Positions 45,030-54,231 of a DNA stretch of 64,000 bases are shown piece by piece. The notes below the pieces were generated by a model. It was given only the letters and a program-made list of their open reading frames with translations. It did no database searches and was not told the origin of the DNA. The DNA comes from Caldicellulosiruptor changbaiensis (GTDB lineage: Bacteria; Bacillota; Thermoanaerobacteria; Caldicellulosiruptorales; Caldicellulosiruptoraceae), in contig NZ_CP034791.1 of NCBI RefSeq assembly GCF_003999255.1, positions 2,272,501 through 2,336,500 of the forward strand. The letters are read 5' to 3'. The position numbers and the translations under genes are program-made. Every line of letters starts with the position of its first letter. Positions within the stretch are counted from its first letter, which is position 1.

Positions 45030-46388
45030 ATGAATGTTAAATTTAATCCAAAAACTCACATTCTTGAGATTGAGTATCAGTTCAGGGATGTTGAAGAGCC
45101 AAATCTTTTCAGGAACATCTATCCTTACAATGAAGTACCAAGGCTTGTTTTCAACCACAGGATTGTGCCCATGAACGTGCCAGAAAAACTTTATATTACC
45201 GACACAACTTTCAGAGACGGCCAGCAATCACGCTCGCCTTACACTGTTGAACAAATCTGTAGAATTTATGACTACTTGCATGAGCTTGATAATGGAAGTG
45301 GCGTTATTCTTCACACAGAGTTTTTTGTGTACTCAAAGCAGGACAAGGAAGTAGTTTTAAAGTGTTTAGAAAAAGGCTATGATTTTCCAAAAGTGACTGC
45401 TTGGATTCGTGCAAAAAAAGAGGACTTTGAGATTGTAAAGAGCCTTGGTATCAAGGAAACAGGAATTTTGGTTTCATGTTCGGACTATCACATTTTTAAG
45501 AAGCTCAAGATGACACGAAGCCAGGCAATGAAACAATACTTAGAGATTGTGTCATCAGCCCTTGAGGCAGGAATTATACCACGCTGCCACTTTGAAGACA
45601 TCACACGCGCAGACTTTTACGGGTTTGTCCTGCCGTTTATAAATGAGCTTATGAAGCTTTCAAAAGAGGCAAAGATGCCTGTTAAAATCAGAGCTTGTGA
45701 TACCTTAGGACTTGGCTCACCAATACCGGGGGTGGCTCTTCCAAGAAGCGTGCCTCAAATAATCTATGGGATTGTAAACTATGGTGAGGTGCCATCTGAG
45801 TGGCTTGAGTGGCATGGCCATAACGATTTTTACAAGGCAGTCATAAACTCAACAATGGCATGGCTTTATGGTGCCTCAATGGTAAACACATCTCTTTTGG
45901 GAATAGGTGAGCGAACCGGCAACACTCCATTAGAGGCAATGGTGATGGAATATATTCAGATAAGAGGGTCGGCAGACGGTATGAATGTTGCTGTGATATC
46001 TGAGATTGCTGAGTATTTCAAGAAAGAAATCGGGTATGAGATTCCTCCAATGACGCCTTTTGTTGGCGAGAACTTTAACGCAACACGGGCAGGAATTCAT
46101 GCAGATGGACTTATGAAGGATGAGGAAATCTACAATATATTTGATACAGGTAAAATCTTGGGAAGACCACCAAAGGTTATTATAGATGCATACTCAGGTG
46201 TTGCAGGAATTGTAATCTGGATAAACAGGTATTTTAAAGACAGCGGCATTGACATACAGGTTGATAAAAAAGACCTAAGGGTTCAGAAGGTTAAAGAGTG
46301 GGTAGACAGTCAATATGAAAATGGAAGAAATACATCAATAAGTGATGAAGAGTTAAAAGAGGTTGTAAAAGAGGTATTTGGTATATAA
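45030..46388 (+). CDS. Re-type citrate synthase-like protein, paralog 2 (riboswitch-controlled)
   Basis: A 452-aa homolog of the protein at 21483-22880, clearly paralogous along its whole length. It has the same motifs: ITDTTFRDGQQ, CHFEDITRADFYG, HGHNDFYKAV, GERTGNTPLEAM and FNATRAGIHADG. It is shorter at both ends. The start is ATG at 45030 behind AAAGGGAGG. The frame could run back to 45009, but that would translate riboswitch P1. Its leader is a c-di-AMP riboswitch; no TGTATACA operator is seen. Role as a second citrate synthase is inferred; homocitrate or related synthase remains possible. Confidence 0.72.
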   Translation: MNVKFNPKTHILEIEYQFRDVEEPNLFRNIYPYNEVPRLVFNHRIVPMNVPEKLYITDTTFRDGQQSRSPYTVEQICRIYDYLHELDNGSGVILHTEFFVYSKQDKEVVLKCLEKGYDFPKVTAWIRAKKEDFEIVKSLGIKETGILVSCSDYHIFKKLKMTRSQAMKQYLEIVSSALEAGIIPRCHFEDITRADFYGFVLPFINELMKLSKEAKMPVKIRACDTLGLGSPIPGVALPRSVPQIIYGIVNYGEVPSEWLEWHGHNDFYKAVINSTMAWLYGASMVNTSLLGIGERTGNTPLEAMVMEYIQIRGSADGMNVAVISEIAEYFKKEIGYEIPPMTPFVGENFNATRAGIHADGLMKDEEIYNIFDTGKILGRPPKVIIDAYSGVAGIVIWINRYFKDSGIDIQVDKKDLRVQKVKEWVDSQYENGRNTSISDEELKEVVKEVFGI

Positions 46389-46398
46389 AATAAAGCAA

Positions 46399-48197
46399 GG
46401 GGCTGTCCAAAAAGATGAATGGACAGTCCCTTTAATTTTGCTCTTTTGACATAGTGATATATTTTTGATATAATATATCAAAAATGATAACATGAGGTGA
46501 TAACCCATGGCTCGTAAACATGATAAAATTGTCTTCAAAAATTACAATCCATACCAATATTTAATGCCTATCGACCCAGAAGCTTTTATCCCTCAAAATC
46601 ATTTGGTCAGAGTAATTGATAAAATCATTGATAAGATAGATATATCAACCATAATGGAAAAGTACAAAGGTGGTGGTACAAGTAGTTATCATCCACTGAT
46701 GTTATTAAAAGTTTTAATCTATGCTTACATACAAGGTATTTATTCATCGAGAAAAATAGCTCGGGCTTTACGAGAAAACATTACTTTTATGTGGCTTTCA
46801 AAATATCAAGCTCCTGATTTCAGAACTATCAATAGATTTAGAAAAGAAATTTTGGGAGAGGCAATTGAAAATATCTTTGCTGAGGTGGTTAAACTTCTTA
46901 TAGAGTTAGGGTATGTAAACTTCGACTATTATTATCTCGATGGGACAAAAGTTGAAGCTAATGCAAACAAGTATTCTTTTGTTTGGGCTAAAAGTACAAG
47001 AACTTTCGAAAAAAAGTTAAGAGAGAAAGTGAAAAACATAATCGAAGAGATTGAAAAAATAAATGAAGAGGAAGATAAAGCATTGGGAGATTTAGATGTA
47101 AAGTTAGAAGCTGACTATGATAGCAAGCAGTTAGAAGAAAAGATTGAGCAAATAAATCAAAAACTTGAGGAGGCTGAGTTTAAAAGCAAAAGAAAAGAAA
47201 AAAGAGTAAAGAAGCTGGTAAAGGTATTGAAAAATGATTGTGTTTTCAGACTCAAAAAGTATGAGAATTATGAGGCAATTTTAAATGGCAGAAACAGCTT
47301 TTCTAAGACAGACAATGATGCCACATTCATGAGGATGAAGGATGACCATATGAAAAATGGGATGCTAAAACCTGGGTATAATGTACAAATCGGCACACAG
47401 AACCGATTTGTGATAGGTTTTAGCATCCACCAAAGTCCCACAGACACTGTCTGCCTAAAAGAGCATCTTTAGGTTGTGAAGAAGATGACAGGATTCACAC
47501 CCAAGAATGTTGTGGCAGATAGTGGCTATGGGTCTGAAGAAAACTACCTTCATCTGAAAAAATGTGGCATTAATAGCTACATTAAGTATAACACATTTGA
47601 CTTGGAGCAGACAAGGAGGTTTAAGAAAGATATTTTCAATGTAAGGAACTGGGAGTACATAGCTGAAGAAGATGCCTATGTTTGTCCTGCTGGTAAGAAG
47701 GCTAAATATTTGTATCCGAAGATAAGTGCAAATGAGAGAGGATTTGTAAGTTATGAGAAGGTATATCAATGTGAAGATATTTGTAATGGCTGTGAATACA
47801 GAGAAAAATGTTATAAAGGTAAAAGATGGAAGAAGAGATTTAGTGTAAGACCAAGGTTAGAGAAATTGAAGGAAGAGGTAAGGCAAAGGCTATTGAGTGA
47901 AGAAGGCAAAGAAATTTACGAAAAGAGGAAGATAGAAGTTGAGACAGTATTTGGGATAATAAAGAACAATAAAGGATTTAGGAGGTTCCTGCTCAGGGGT
48001 ATTAAGGGTGTAAAACTTGAGTGGGGTTTGGTTTGTATTGCCTATAACATAGAAAAATTAGCGAAGATAATAATAGAGGGCTGGGGTAAAACTGCCACCC
48101 AACCCTTTTTTTGTTTGCTATATAGTTCAATATTGGTATTTAATAGCATCAAATGCCCGATTCTGGTTATTAAAAATTATTGTTTTGGGACAGCCCC
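46399..48197 (+). mobile_element. IS1182 family element (inactivated)
   Basis: Terminal repeats GGGGCTGTCC-AAAA (from 46399) and TTTTGGGACAGCCCC (to 48197) bracket the transposase gene. The left end folds into a terminator-like hairpin (46397-46432). The element sits between AAAGCA (46392-46397) and TGCTTT (48201-48206), the likely halves of the citrate synthase 2 terminator. The transposase is broken by a stop. Confidence 0.85.
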
Positions 48198-48288
48198 TTG
48201 TGCTTTGTATAATAAAACCTTTTTGTGCTGGGGGTTGGTTCAAAAATATGCTCATTTTTGTCCATATTTTGTCATGTATCTCTCATGA
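46507..48288 (+). pseudogene. IS1182 transposase with in-frame stop
   Basis: The N-terminal part [19 protein letters not shown], with [24 protein letters not shown] and [15 protein letters not shown], is typical of IS1182 (DDE). The C-terminal part is GYGSEENYLHLKKCG then KIEVETVFGIIKNNKGFRRF. Both are in the same frame, split by TAG at 47470-47472. The reading frame also runs through the right IS end to 48288, overlapping araD on the other strand, so the native stop seems lost. Confidence 0.88.
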
Positions 48289-48896
48289 GCTCTTTTTACC
48301 TCATCAAGCGGAATTTCGATAGGCTCGCCCATCATCTTTGCAATAAACACTGTTTTTGCAACATCTTCTACCATAACAGCCGCTTTTACTGCCTCATCAA
48401 CAGTCCTTCCTATTGTAAATACTCCATGGTTTTGAAGAAGAATTGCCGGACTTTCTCCTATATACTCAACTATTACCTTGCCTATGTCCTCACCACCAAT
48501 CTGAGCATACGGTCCGCATGGAATCTCACAGCCAAACTCATCAGCAATTGCTGTCAAATATACTTTTATTGGCTGGCCCAGTGCTGCAAACGCTGTTGCA
48601 TAGTTAGAATGTGTATGGACAACAGCATTTATGTGTGGCATGTGCTTGTATACATAAAGATGAGTAAGAGTGTCTGTTGACGGTTTTAAATTTCCTTCAA
48701 CAACATTTCCGTCCATATCAACAACAACCATCTTATCAGGTGTCAAATCATCGTACATCACACCTGATGGTTTTATGACAACAAGGTTTGTCTCAGGGTC
48801 GCGTGCTGAGACGTTACCAGATGTCCATGTGACAAGACCAAATTTTGGAAGATAAAGATTGTATTTGCAAACAAGCTCTTTCAAACTCTCAAGCAT
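48252..48896 (-). CDS. araD: L-ribulose-5-phosphate 4-epimerase
   Basis: A 214-aa class II aldolase-fold epimerase that converts L-ribulose 5-phosphate to D-xylulose 5-phosphate. The zinc ligands are visible in VHTHSNYATAFAALG and LLQNHGVFTIG; TSGNVSARD and KPSGVMYDDLTPD are family motifs. The ATG at 48896 has AGGAGG at nine bases. Last gene of the araB-araR-araD group; an IS1182 remnant lies just beyond it. Confidence 0.92.
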   Translation of the reverse strand: MLESLKELVCKYNLYLPKFGLVTWTSGNVSARDPETNLVVIKPSGVMYDDLTPDKMVVVDMDGNVVEGNLKPSTDTLTHLYVYKHMPHINAVVHTHSNYATAFAALGQPIKVYLTAIADEFGCEIPCGPYAQIGGEDIGKVIVEYIGESPAILLQNHGVFTIGRTVDEAVKAAVMVEDVAKTVFIAKMMGEPIEIPLDEVKRAHERYMTKYGQK

Positions 48897-48898
48897 TT

Positions 48899-49954
48899 TC
48901 AAAATCCTCCTTTTGTTGAATTTCTGAAGATTATCTCACATTCAACCTCTTCCTTGACACCTTTTCTATTCTTCTTTATCATGGCAACTGCTGCCTTTGC
49001 TGCCATCTCTCCAAGCTTTTCTTTCGGGTGCTCAACTGTTGTGAGCTTTATTTCTGTCAGTGTAGAAAGAAGTGAATTGTCATATCCCGTAACTGATATA
49101 TCCTGAGGAATTCTAAATCCCATTTCTTTTAGCTTTACACAAAGAGGAAGGGCAATCTTGTCGTTGTAACAAACAGCAGCATCAAATCTTTCTCTTGAGA
49201 TGATTTCAGCTGCTCTGTTATGAACAAAATTGTACTCCTCACTTGTAAAAAAGATTGCATTAAACTCTGCTTGTGCCTCCTTGCATGCTTTTTCAAACCC
49301 ACTATACCTTTTTATCCCCTGCAAATCGTCTCCTTTGAAAATGCCCAGAAGCTTTTTGCACCCACTTTTTATAAGACTCTGAGTAAGCTTATAAACTGCC
49401 GACTGGTCTTTGGTTATTATGTAGTTTTGTGCTACCTCTTGTAAAATAGTGTTGATGAAAATTACAGGAATCTCTTTTTGTATAAGTTTTCTGTAAAGGT
49501 CTTGATTTTTAGAAGGCAAGGCACTTTTTGTTGGCTCTATTATGACAGCGTCTATGTTTGGATTGTTTATTATGCTCTCTAAGTGATATCTTTCAAATTC
49601 GTAGCTGTTGTCGGTTGAAAATAGCAAAAGCCCGTACCCTTCATGTGCTATCACCTTTTCAATTCCTCTTATAATCAGGGGAAAGATGTAGTCTGATATA
49701 AATGTTGTCAGAACAGCAATGCATTTAGAGCTGTCAGCACTTTTCTTTACAACAAACGTTCCTCTTCCCTTTTGAGACACAAGAAGCCCTTCAAACTCAA
49801 GTTCCATTATAGCTCTTCTTACCGTGTGACGAGAAACTTTGAACTTTCTTGCAAGCATATTTTCTGAATAAATCTTCTCGCCCTCTTTGAACTTGCCAGA
49901 GTTAATTCCTTCAATAATGAAATCTTTTATAATCTCATATTTGGTTTTGCTCAT
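48899..49954 (-). CDS. araR: AraR-like repressor (GntR DNA-binding + LacI-type sensor)
   Basis: The N-terminal GntR winged helix (KYEIIKDFIIEG...KFKVSRHTVRRAIMELEFEGLL) is joined to a LacI/PBP1-type sugar-binding domain (about 80-350, with AVLTTFISDYIFPLIIRG and ISVTGYDNSLLSTLTEIKLTTVEHP). This is the AraR architecture, which senses L-arabinose. ATG at 49954 preferred; frame extends to 49993 with weak starts. A palindrome at 49967-49980 suggests autoregulation. Confidence 0.9.
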   Translation of the reverse strand: MSKTKYEIIKDFIIEGINSGKFKEGEKIYSENMLARKFKVSRHTVRRAIMELEFEGLLVSQKGRGTFVVKKSADSSKCIAVLTTFISDYIFPLIIRGIEKVIAHEGYGLLLFSTDNSYEFERYHLESIINNPNIDAVIIEPTKSALPSKNQDLYRKLIQKEIPVIFINTILQEVAQNYIITKDQSAVYKLTQSLIKSGCKKLLGIFKGDDLQGIKRYSGFEKACKEAQAEFNAIFFTSEEYNFVHNRAAEIISRERFDAAVCYNDKIALPLCVKLKEMGFRIPQDISVTGYDNSLLSTLTEIKLTTVEHPKEKLGEMAAKAAVAMIKKNRKGVKEEVECEIIFRNSTKGGF

Positions 49955-49966
49955 TTTATCATCATC

Positions 49967-49980
49967 TTGTCCATACAAGT
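49967..49980. promoter_or_regulatory. Candidate AraR box (araR)
   Basis: CTTGTCCATACAAG, arms CTTGT/ACAAG around four bases, at the start of araR. It resembles Bacillus AraR operators (TTTGTAC-type arms). Confidence 0.5.
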
Positions 49981-50034
49981 TTATTTTTATCATACCACTT
50001 AAAAAATTTTAAATCAATACCATTATTTAACTCG

Positions 50035-50081
50035 CAGGCCACCCTTCAAAAGCTCGGAAAGCTTCTTAAAAGGGTAGCCTG
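50035..50081. other. Imperfect inverted repeat between araB and araR
   Basis: CAGGC..CACCCTT and AAGGGT.AGCCTG pair with an interior stem (AAGCT...AGCTT). A T-run follows on the plus strand, although both neighbours are on the minus strand. The orientation does not fit a simple terminator of araB; attenuation or processing is possible. Confidence 0.4.
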
Positions 50082-50110
50082 TTTTTGAAGGATTAAAAGA
50101 CCTAAAAGCT

Positions 50111-51781
50111 TTACATCCTTGAAACTTCTTCTTTTATCTCTTTAAGCCTCTTCATCACATCATTTGCTCCACGGCCAAAGTAGTCGTGAAGAATTCTGTA
50201 TTCTCTGTAGAGCTTTTTGTAAATCTCATGATTTTTTGGATTTGGCTTGTAAGAATAGTCTTTTAACTTTGCCATCTTCTTTGCAGCCTCAAATATGCTG
50301 TCATAACCACCTTTTTCTTTTCCTGCAGCAACTGCACCAAACATTGCAGAACCAAGTGCTGGTGTTTGAGGTGATGCAGACACTTTTATCTCAAGCCCTG
50401 TCACATCAGCATAAATCTGCATCAAAAGCTCGTCTTTCTCAGCAATCCCACCACACGCATAAAGCTCTCTTACCTCAATGCCATGCTCATTGAAATTGTC
50501 AATTATTATCTTTGTGCCATACGCTGTTGCCTCAATCAGTGCCCTGTACATCTCCTCTGGCTTTGTAGTTAAGGTCATGCCAAGCATCATACCAGTGAGG
50601 TCTGCATCAACCAGAATTGACCTGTTACCATTCCACCAGTCAAGCGCCAAAAGACCGCTTTGACCAGGTTTTAATGCTTTTGCTTTTTCTTTTAGAAGCT
50701 GATATATATTGAGCCCTTTTTGTTTTGCCTCATCAAAATATGTCGCTGGCACGCAGTTTTCAACAAACCATTCAAAATGGTCACCAACACAGCTCTGACC
50801 TGCCTCATACCCATAAAAACCAGGTAAAATTCCATCTTCGACATACCCACAGATACCAGGCACCATCTTCTCTTCGTTCCACAAAAGCATGTGGCATGTA
50901 GATGTTCCGATTATCATCAGCATCTTGCCAATATCAGTAATCCCAACAGCAGGAACTGACACATGAGCATCAACATTTGCAACTGCAACAGCTGTCCCAG
51001 GATTTAAGCCCATTAGCTTTGCCATCTCCTCTGTGAGCTCTCCAGCTTTCTGACCAATGGGATATATGTCGCGGGATAGCTTTTCATCAACAACATTCTC
51101 AAGTCTTGGATGAAGCGCCCTGAAAAACTCTTTTGAAGGATATCCTTCCCTCTTGCTCCAGATAGCTTTATATCCTGCTGTGCATGAGTTTCTCTTCTCA
51201 ACCCCTGTCATCTTCATTACAATCCAGTCAGCAGCCTCGATAAATCTATCCGCTTCTTCATACACCTCTGGTGCTTCTTCTAAAATCTGCATGATTTTGG
51301 GGAATAGCCATTCGGATGAAATCTTTCCCCCATATCTTTGCAAAAACTTCTCTCCTCGCTCTTGTGCTATTCTATTTAGCCTGTTTGCATACTTTTGAGC
51401 AGCATGGTGTTTCCACAGCTTAACATAGGCATGAGGATTTGATTTGAACTTTGGAAGCTCACAAAGCGGTGTCCCATCCTTTTTGATAGGAAGCATAGTG
51501 CAGGCTGTAAAGTCAATTCCTATTCCAATCACATCGTCTTTGGAAACACCTGCTTTTTTCAAGACATCTGGAACGGTTGTTGCCAAAACCTCTATATAAT
51601 CCTGTGGATGTTGAAGTGCCCAGTCATGAGGAAGTTTTGTACCATCTGGCAAGCTCTCGTCCATGACTCCATGAGTGTACTCTTTCACACTTGTTGCAAC
51701 CTCTTCACCTGTCTCCACATTTACAAGCACTGCCCTTCCTGACTGTGTCCCAAAATCAATTCCTATACTAAACTTTGCCAT
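50111..51781 (-). CDS. araB: L-ribulokinase
   Basis: A 556-aa FGGY-family sugar kinase that phosphorylates L-ribulose. Motifs: [42 protein letters not shown] (ATPase core) and [21 protein letters not shown]. The start is ATG at 51781 behind AGGGGGA; the longer frame to 51859 runs into the promoter. First gene of araB-araR-araD; L-arabinose isomerase is not in the window. Confidence 0.93.
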   Translation of the reverse strand: MAKFSIGIDFGTQSGRAVLVNVETGEEVATSVKEYTHGVMDESLPDGTKLPHDWALQHPQDYIEVLATTVPDVLKKAGVSKDDVIGIGIDFTACTMLPIKKDGTPLCELPKFKSNPHAYVKLWKHHAAQKYANRLNRIAQERGEKFLQRYGGKISSEWLFPKIMQILEEAPEVYEEADRFIEAADWIVMKMTGVEKRNSCTAGYKAIWSKREGYPSKEFFRALHPRLENVVDEKLSRDIYPIGQKAGELTEEMAKLMGLNPGTAVAVANVDAHVSVPAVGITDIGKMLMIIGTSTCHMLLWNEEKMVPGICGYVEDGILPGFYGYEAGQSCVGDHFEWFVENCVPATYFDEAKQKGLNIYQLLKEKAKALKPGQSGLLALDWWNGNRSILVDADLTGMMLGMTLTTKPEEMYRALIEATAYGTKIIIDNFNEHGIEVRELYACGGIAEKDELLMQIYADVTGLEIKVSASPQTPALGSAMFGAVAAGKEKGGYDSIFEAAKKMAKLKDYSYKPNPKNHEIYKKLYREYRILHDYFGRGANDVMKRLKEIKEEVSRM

Positions 51782-51805
51782 AAAAATCCCCCTTTTCCCC
51801 TTTTG

Positions 51806-51819
51806 CTTGTGCATACATG
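51806..51819. promoter_or_regulatory. Candidate AraR half-site/box (araB, proximal)
   Basis: CTTGTGCATACATG resembles the araR box CTTGTCCATACAAG (12 of 14 identical) and lies 25-38 bp before araB. Confidence 0.4.
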
Positions 51820-51879
51820 TTTCTTTAAAAATATAGTAGCATATATGCAAAAAGAACAAAAGAGAAAGGATAAAAAAAG

Positions 51880-51893
51880 TTGTATATATACAA
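51880..51893. promoter_or_regulatory. Candidate AraR box (araB, distal)
   Basis: TTGTATATATACAA is a perfect palindrome about 100 bp upstream of araB. Confidence 0.5.
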
Positions 51894-52070
51894 TTTAAGT
51901 ATGTATTCCACTCAAACCATTTTTACACAAAGTTGATTTATGGGAAAAAGATGGAAGAATTAAAAGAGCGAAAAAACAAAACGAATGGTCACTTTTTTAA
52001 AAAGAGTGATATAATTTTATATAGAAAGTGTTAATACTCCGAGAAAGATTTAATCTGGAGGTGAGAAAGA

Positions 52071-53123
52071 ATGAAAAGTTTCAAAAAATTATTTGCCTTA
52101 TTTACAATTATAAGTTTTATCCTTTTCATTTCAGCGCCCTTTGTACCAGCAGCCCAAACTCAACAATCCTCATCAAATCCTTTAGAAAAAGCTTTTAAAA
52201 CTGAACTTGCCAAGCTTTTGAATCCTGACCTTCCAATTTCGTGTGACATAACCACTACCTCCAACGGCCAAAAATCAATAGGCTTTGGTGTAAATGTTCT
52301 GGTAAATAATACAAGTAGCTACAAAATATCTGCAGATAGGAAAAACAAAAAATTCTTTGTTCAAGCCAAAAAAGGAAATTCAACTTCAACAATTTATGTA
52401 AATGGTCAAAAGGTTTATATACTGGATACAAAAGACAATAAATATATAGAAACCAGCATCCCTGCAAGTTTGTGGCTCTCAATTAATATGTTAGACACAC
52501 CACTTTCTCAAAACCTAAATAAGTTCAATCAAACAGTTTTGAACTATCTCAGTTCACAGACACCTTCTATTGTAAAAGGTGCTTATAGGACAAAAACTTT
52601 AGCTTTTGGCAAAAACGTTGACTGCTATGTGCTGACAACAACTTTGCCTGGCAAAGTTATAGAGCCTGCAGCAAAAGATCTTTTGCTTTCAAGTACAAGA
52701 ACAATCCTCTCCCAGTTTTCGCCAATGATAGATTTATATCTTAAAACATTGACAGATGAAGAAAAGCAAGCTTTAAAATCTTTAAATGTAGACCCTGCTT
52801 CAATCAGCGGAACTCAAATTACAAAACAGATTGAAAATACAATTTCTTCATCAGTGAACTTATTAAAATTGGATGACTACAAAGTAAGCTTTTATTTAGA
52901 CCAAAAGACAAATAAAATTGTAAAGATTATAATTAAAAACATGCCTGCAAACAACAGTGGTGTTTCTTCAAGAATTGAGATAAGTAATATTACAACTGGA
53001 AATGATGTAAAGTTTTTGCAAATAAATGAAAGCATGATAAAACGGCAAAATGTCCAACCTGACTTGTCAAGCATCTTAAAACTTTTGGAAGGCTTTGCAA
53101 CTAAGATTCAGCAATTAAAATAA
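52071..53123 (+). CDS. Secreted protein of unknown function, 350 aa
   Basis: A signal peptide (LFALFTIISFILFISAPFVPAAQ) and then about 310 residues with alternating strands. The order of blocks (ISADRKNKKFFVQAKKGNSTSTIYVNGQKVYILDTKDNKYIET; later FYLDQKTNKIVKIIIKNMPANNSG) is like lipoprotein-carrier-type or DUF beta-sheet proteins, but no lipobox is seen. Exported, perhaps wall-associated. GGAGGTGAG precedes the ATG. It has its own terminator. Function not known. Confidence 0.7.
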   Translation: MKSFKKLFALFTIISFILFISAPFVPAAQTQQSSSNPLEKAFKTELAKLLNPDLPISCDITTTSNGQKSIGFGVNVLVNNTSSYKISADRKNKKFFVQAKKGNSTSTIYVNGQKVYILDTKDNKYIETSIPASLWLSINMLDTPLSQNLNKFNQTVLNYLSSQTPSIVKGAYRTKTLAFGKNVDCYVLTTTLPGKVIEPAAKDLLLSSTRTILSQFSPMIDLYLKTLTDEEKQALKSLNVDPASISGTQITKQIENTISSSVNLLKLDDYKVSFYLDQKTNKIVKIIIKNMPANNSGVSSRIEISNITTGNDVKFLQINESMIKRQNVQPDLSSILKLLEGFATKIQQLK

Positions 53124-53161
53124 AGTAAAAATATAAATTCGAAAAAATGAGATTTGCGAAG

Positions 53162-53194
53162 GAGGCTGTCAAAATGCGGCAGCCTCTTTTATTT
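53162..53194 (+). terminator. Rho-independent terminator
   Basis: GAGGCTG (53162-53168) pairs with CAGCCTC (53180-53186), then a long T-run. Confidence 0.82.
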
Positions 53195-53331
53195 TTTTGT
53201 ATTTCGATAAACTCTCTTTCCAAATTTCTGTAACATTCTTTTAATTATATTCACACAAACTACCCTTATAATCAAATAATGTTGCGTCTTATGGGAGAAA
53301 GACTGGCTACAAAAGAAGGTGAAATTTTAAG

Positions 53332-54231
53332 ATGCAAAAGACAAAATATTTCATCGCAGTATTAACAATAGTTGCAATTTCCTTAATATTATTGTTTCCA
53401 ATTTACGTTTCTGCTCAACGAGAAGAAACCAAAATACCAGTACTGGTTTATCATTATTTTTATAAAGACAAAGAAGAAGCTGTAAAATGCAACCATAGTA
53501 CAGTCACTTCTGTTGAAAATTTTGAAATTCAAATGGACTATCTTTATAGAAAAAACTTTAAGACATTGACGATGGATGAGCTATATAGATTTTTAAAAGG
53601 CGAGTATACACCACCAAAAAATTCTGTAGTAATCACAATGGATGACGGATACAAAAACAATGTTACATTAGCATACCCAATTTTAAAAAGATATGGTTTT
53701 AAATCTTGTATCTTTGTAATTGGAAAAACTGTTATAGACAAGTCAAATAGACCTGATGAATTTGAATACCTTAATTTAGAAGACATGGTAAAATACTCTG
53801 ATGTGTTCGAGTTTGGCTCTCACACATATGATATGCATAAAATCATAAATGGCAAACCTGCACTTTTGCAGTACAGCATGCTTGACATTCTCTTTGATTT
53901 TATAAATGGTCAGATGGTAGTTCAATCACCTTATTTTGCATACCCGTTTGGTGGATATAATGAAGTAATAATTGAGATTTTAAAATCCTTTAATTATAAG
54001 CTTGCTTTTACAACAAAAAAAGGGTACGTAACATCAAACAGCAGTCCATACGAGCTTCCAAGGTTCACTATTTCAGATAAAATTTCTTTTCAGCAGTTTG
54101 TAAGGATTGTAGAAGGAAAGTATTTTGAAGATTATTCAGAAAAAAAACAAAAGAATAATTATAAAAACCGACCTTCAGTTGGTGTTAATGTGAACAGAAG
54201 AAAAAGCATCCCTATACTCCGAAGGAGTTAG
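53332..54231 (+). CDS. Polysaccharide deacetylase (NodB domain), exported
   Basis: A 299-aa protein: an N-terminal signal anchor (FIAVLTIVAISLILLFPIYVSA), and a NodB catalytic domain with VITMDDGYKNN (Asp of the metal site), FGSHTYDMH (His residues) and PYFAYPFGGYNEVI. Family members deacetylate peptidoglycan or chitin-like chains outside the membrane. It has a short basic tail. It ends convergently against the EutH-like gene with a 4-bp overlap. Confidence 0.85.
   Translation: MQKTKYFIAVLTIVAISLILLFPIYVSAQREETKIPVLVYHYFYKDKEEAVKCNHSTVTSVENFEIQMDYLYRKNFKTLTMDELYRFLKGEYTPPKNSVVITMDDGYKNNVTLAYPILKRYGFKSCIFVIGKTVIDKSNRPDEFEYLNLEDMVKYSDVFEFGSHTYDMHKIINGKPALLQYSMLDILFDFINGQMVVQSPYFAYPFGGYNEVIIEILKSFNYKLAFTTKKGYVTSNSSPYELPRFTISDKISFQQFVRIVEGKYFEDYSEKKQKNNYKNRPSVGVNVNRRKSIPILRRS

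Noticed and set aside
53162-53194. Similarity of the terminator GAGGCTGTCAAAA to the IS1182 end
   Set aside because: Only the GCTGTC-AAAA core is shared and the right arm differs; an ordinary terminator explains it.
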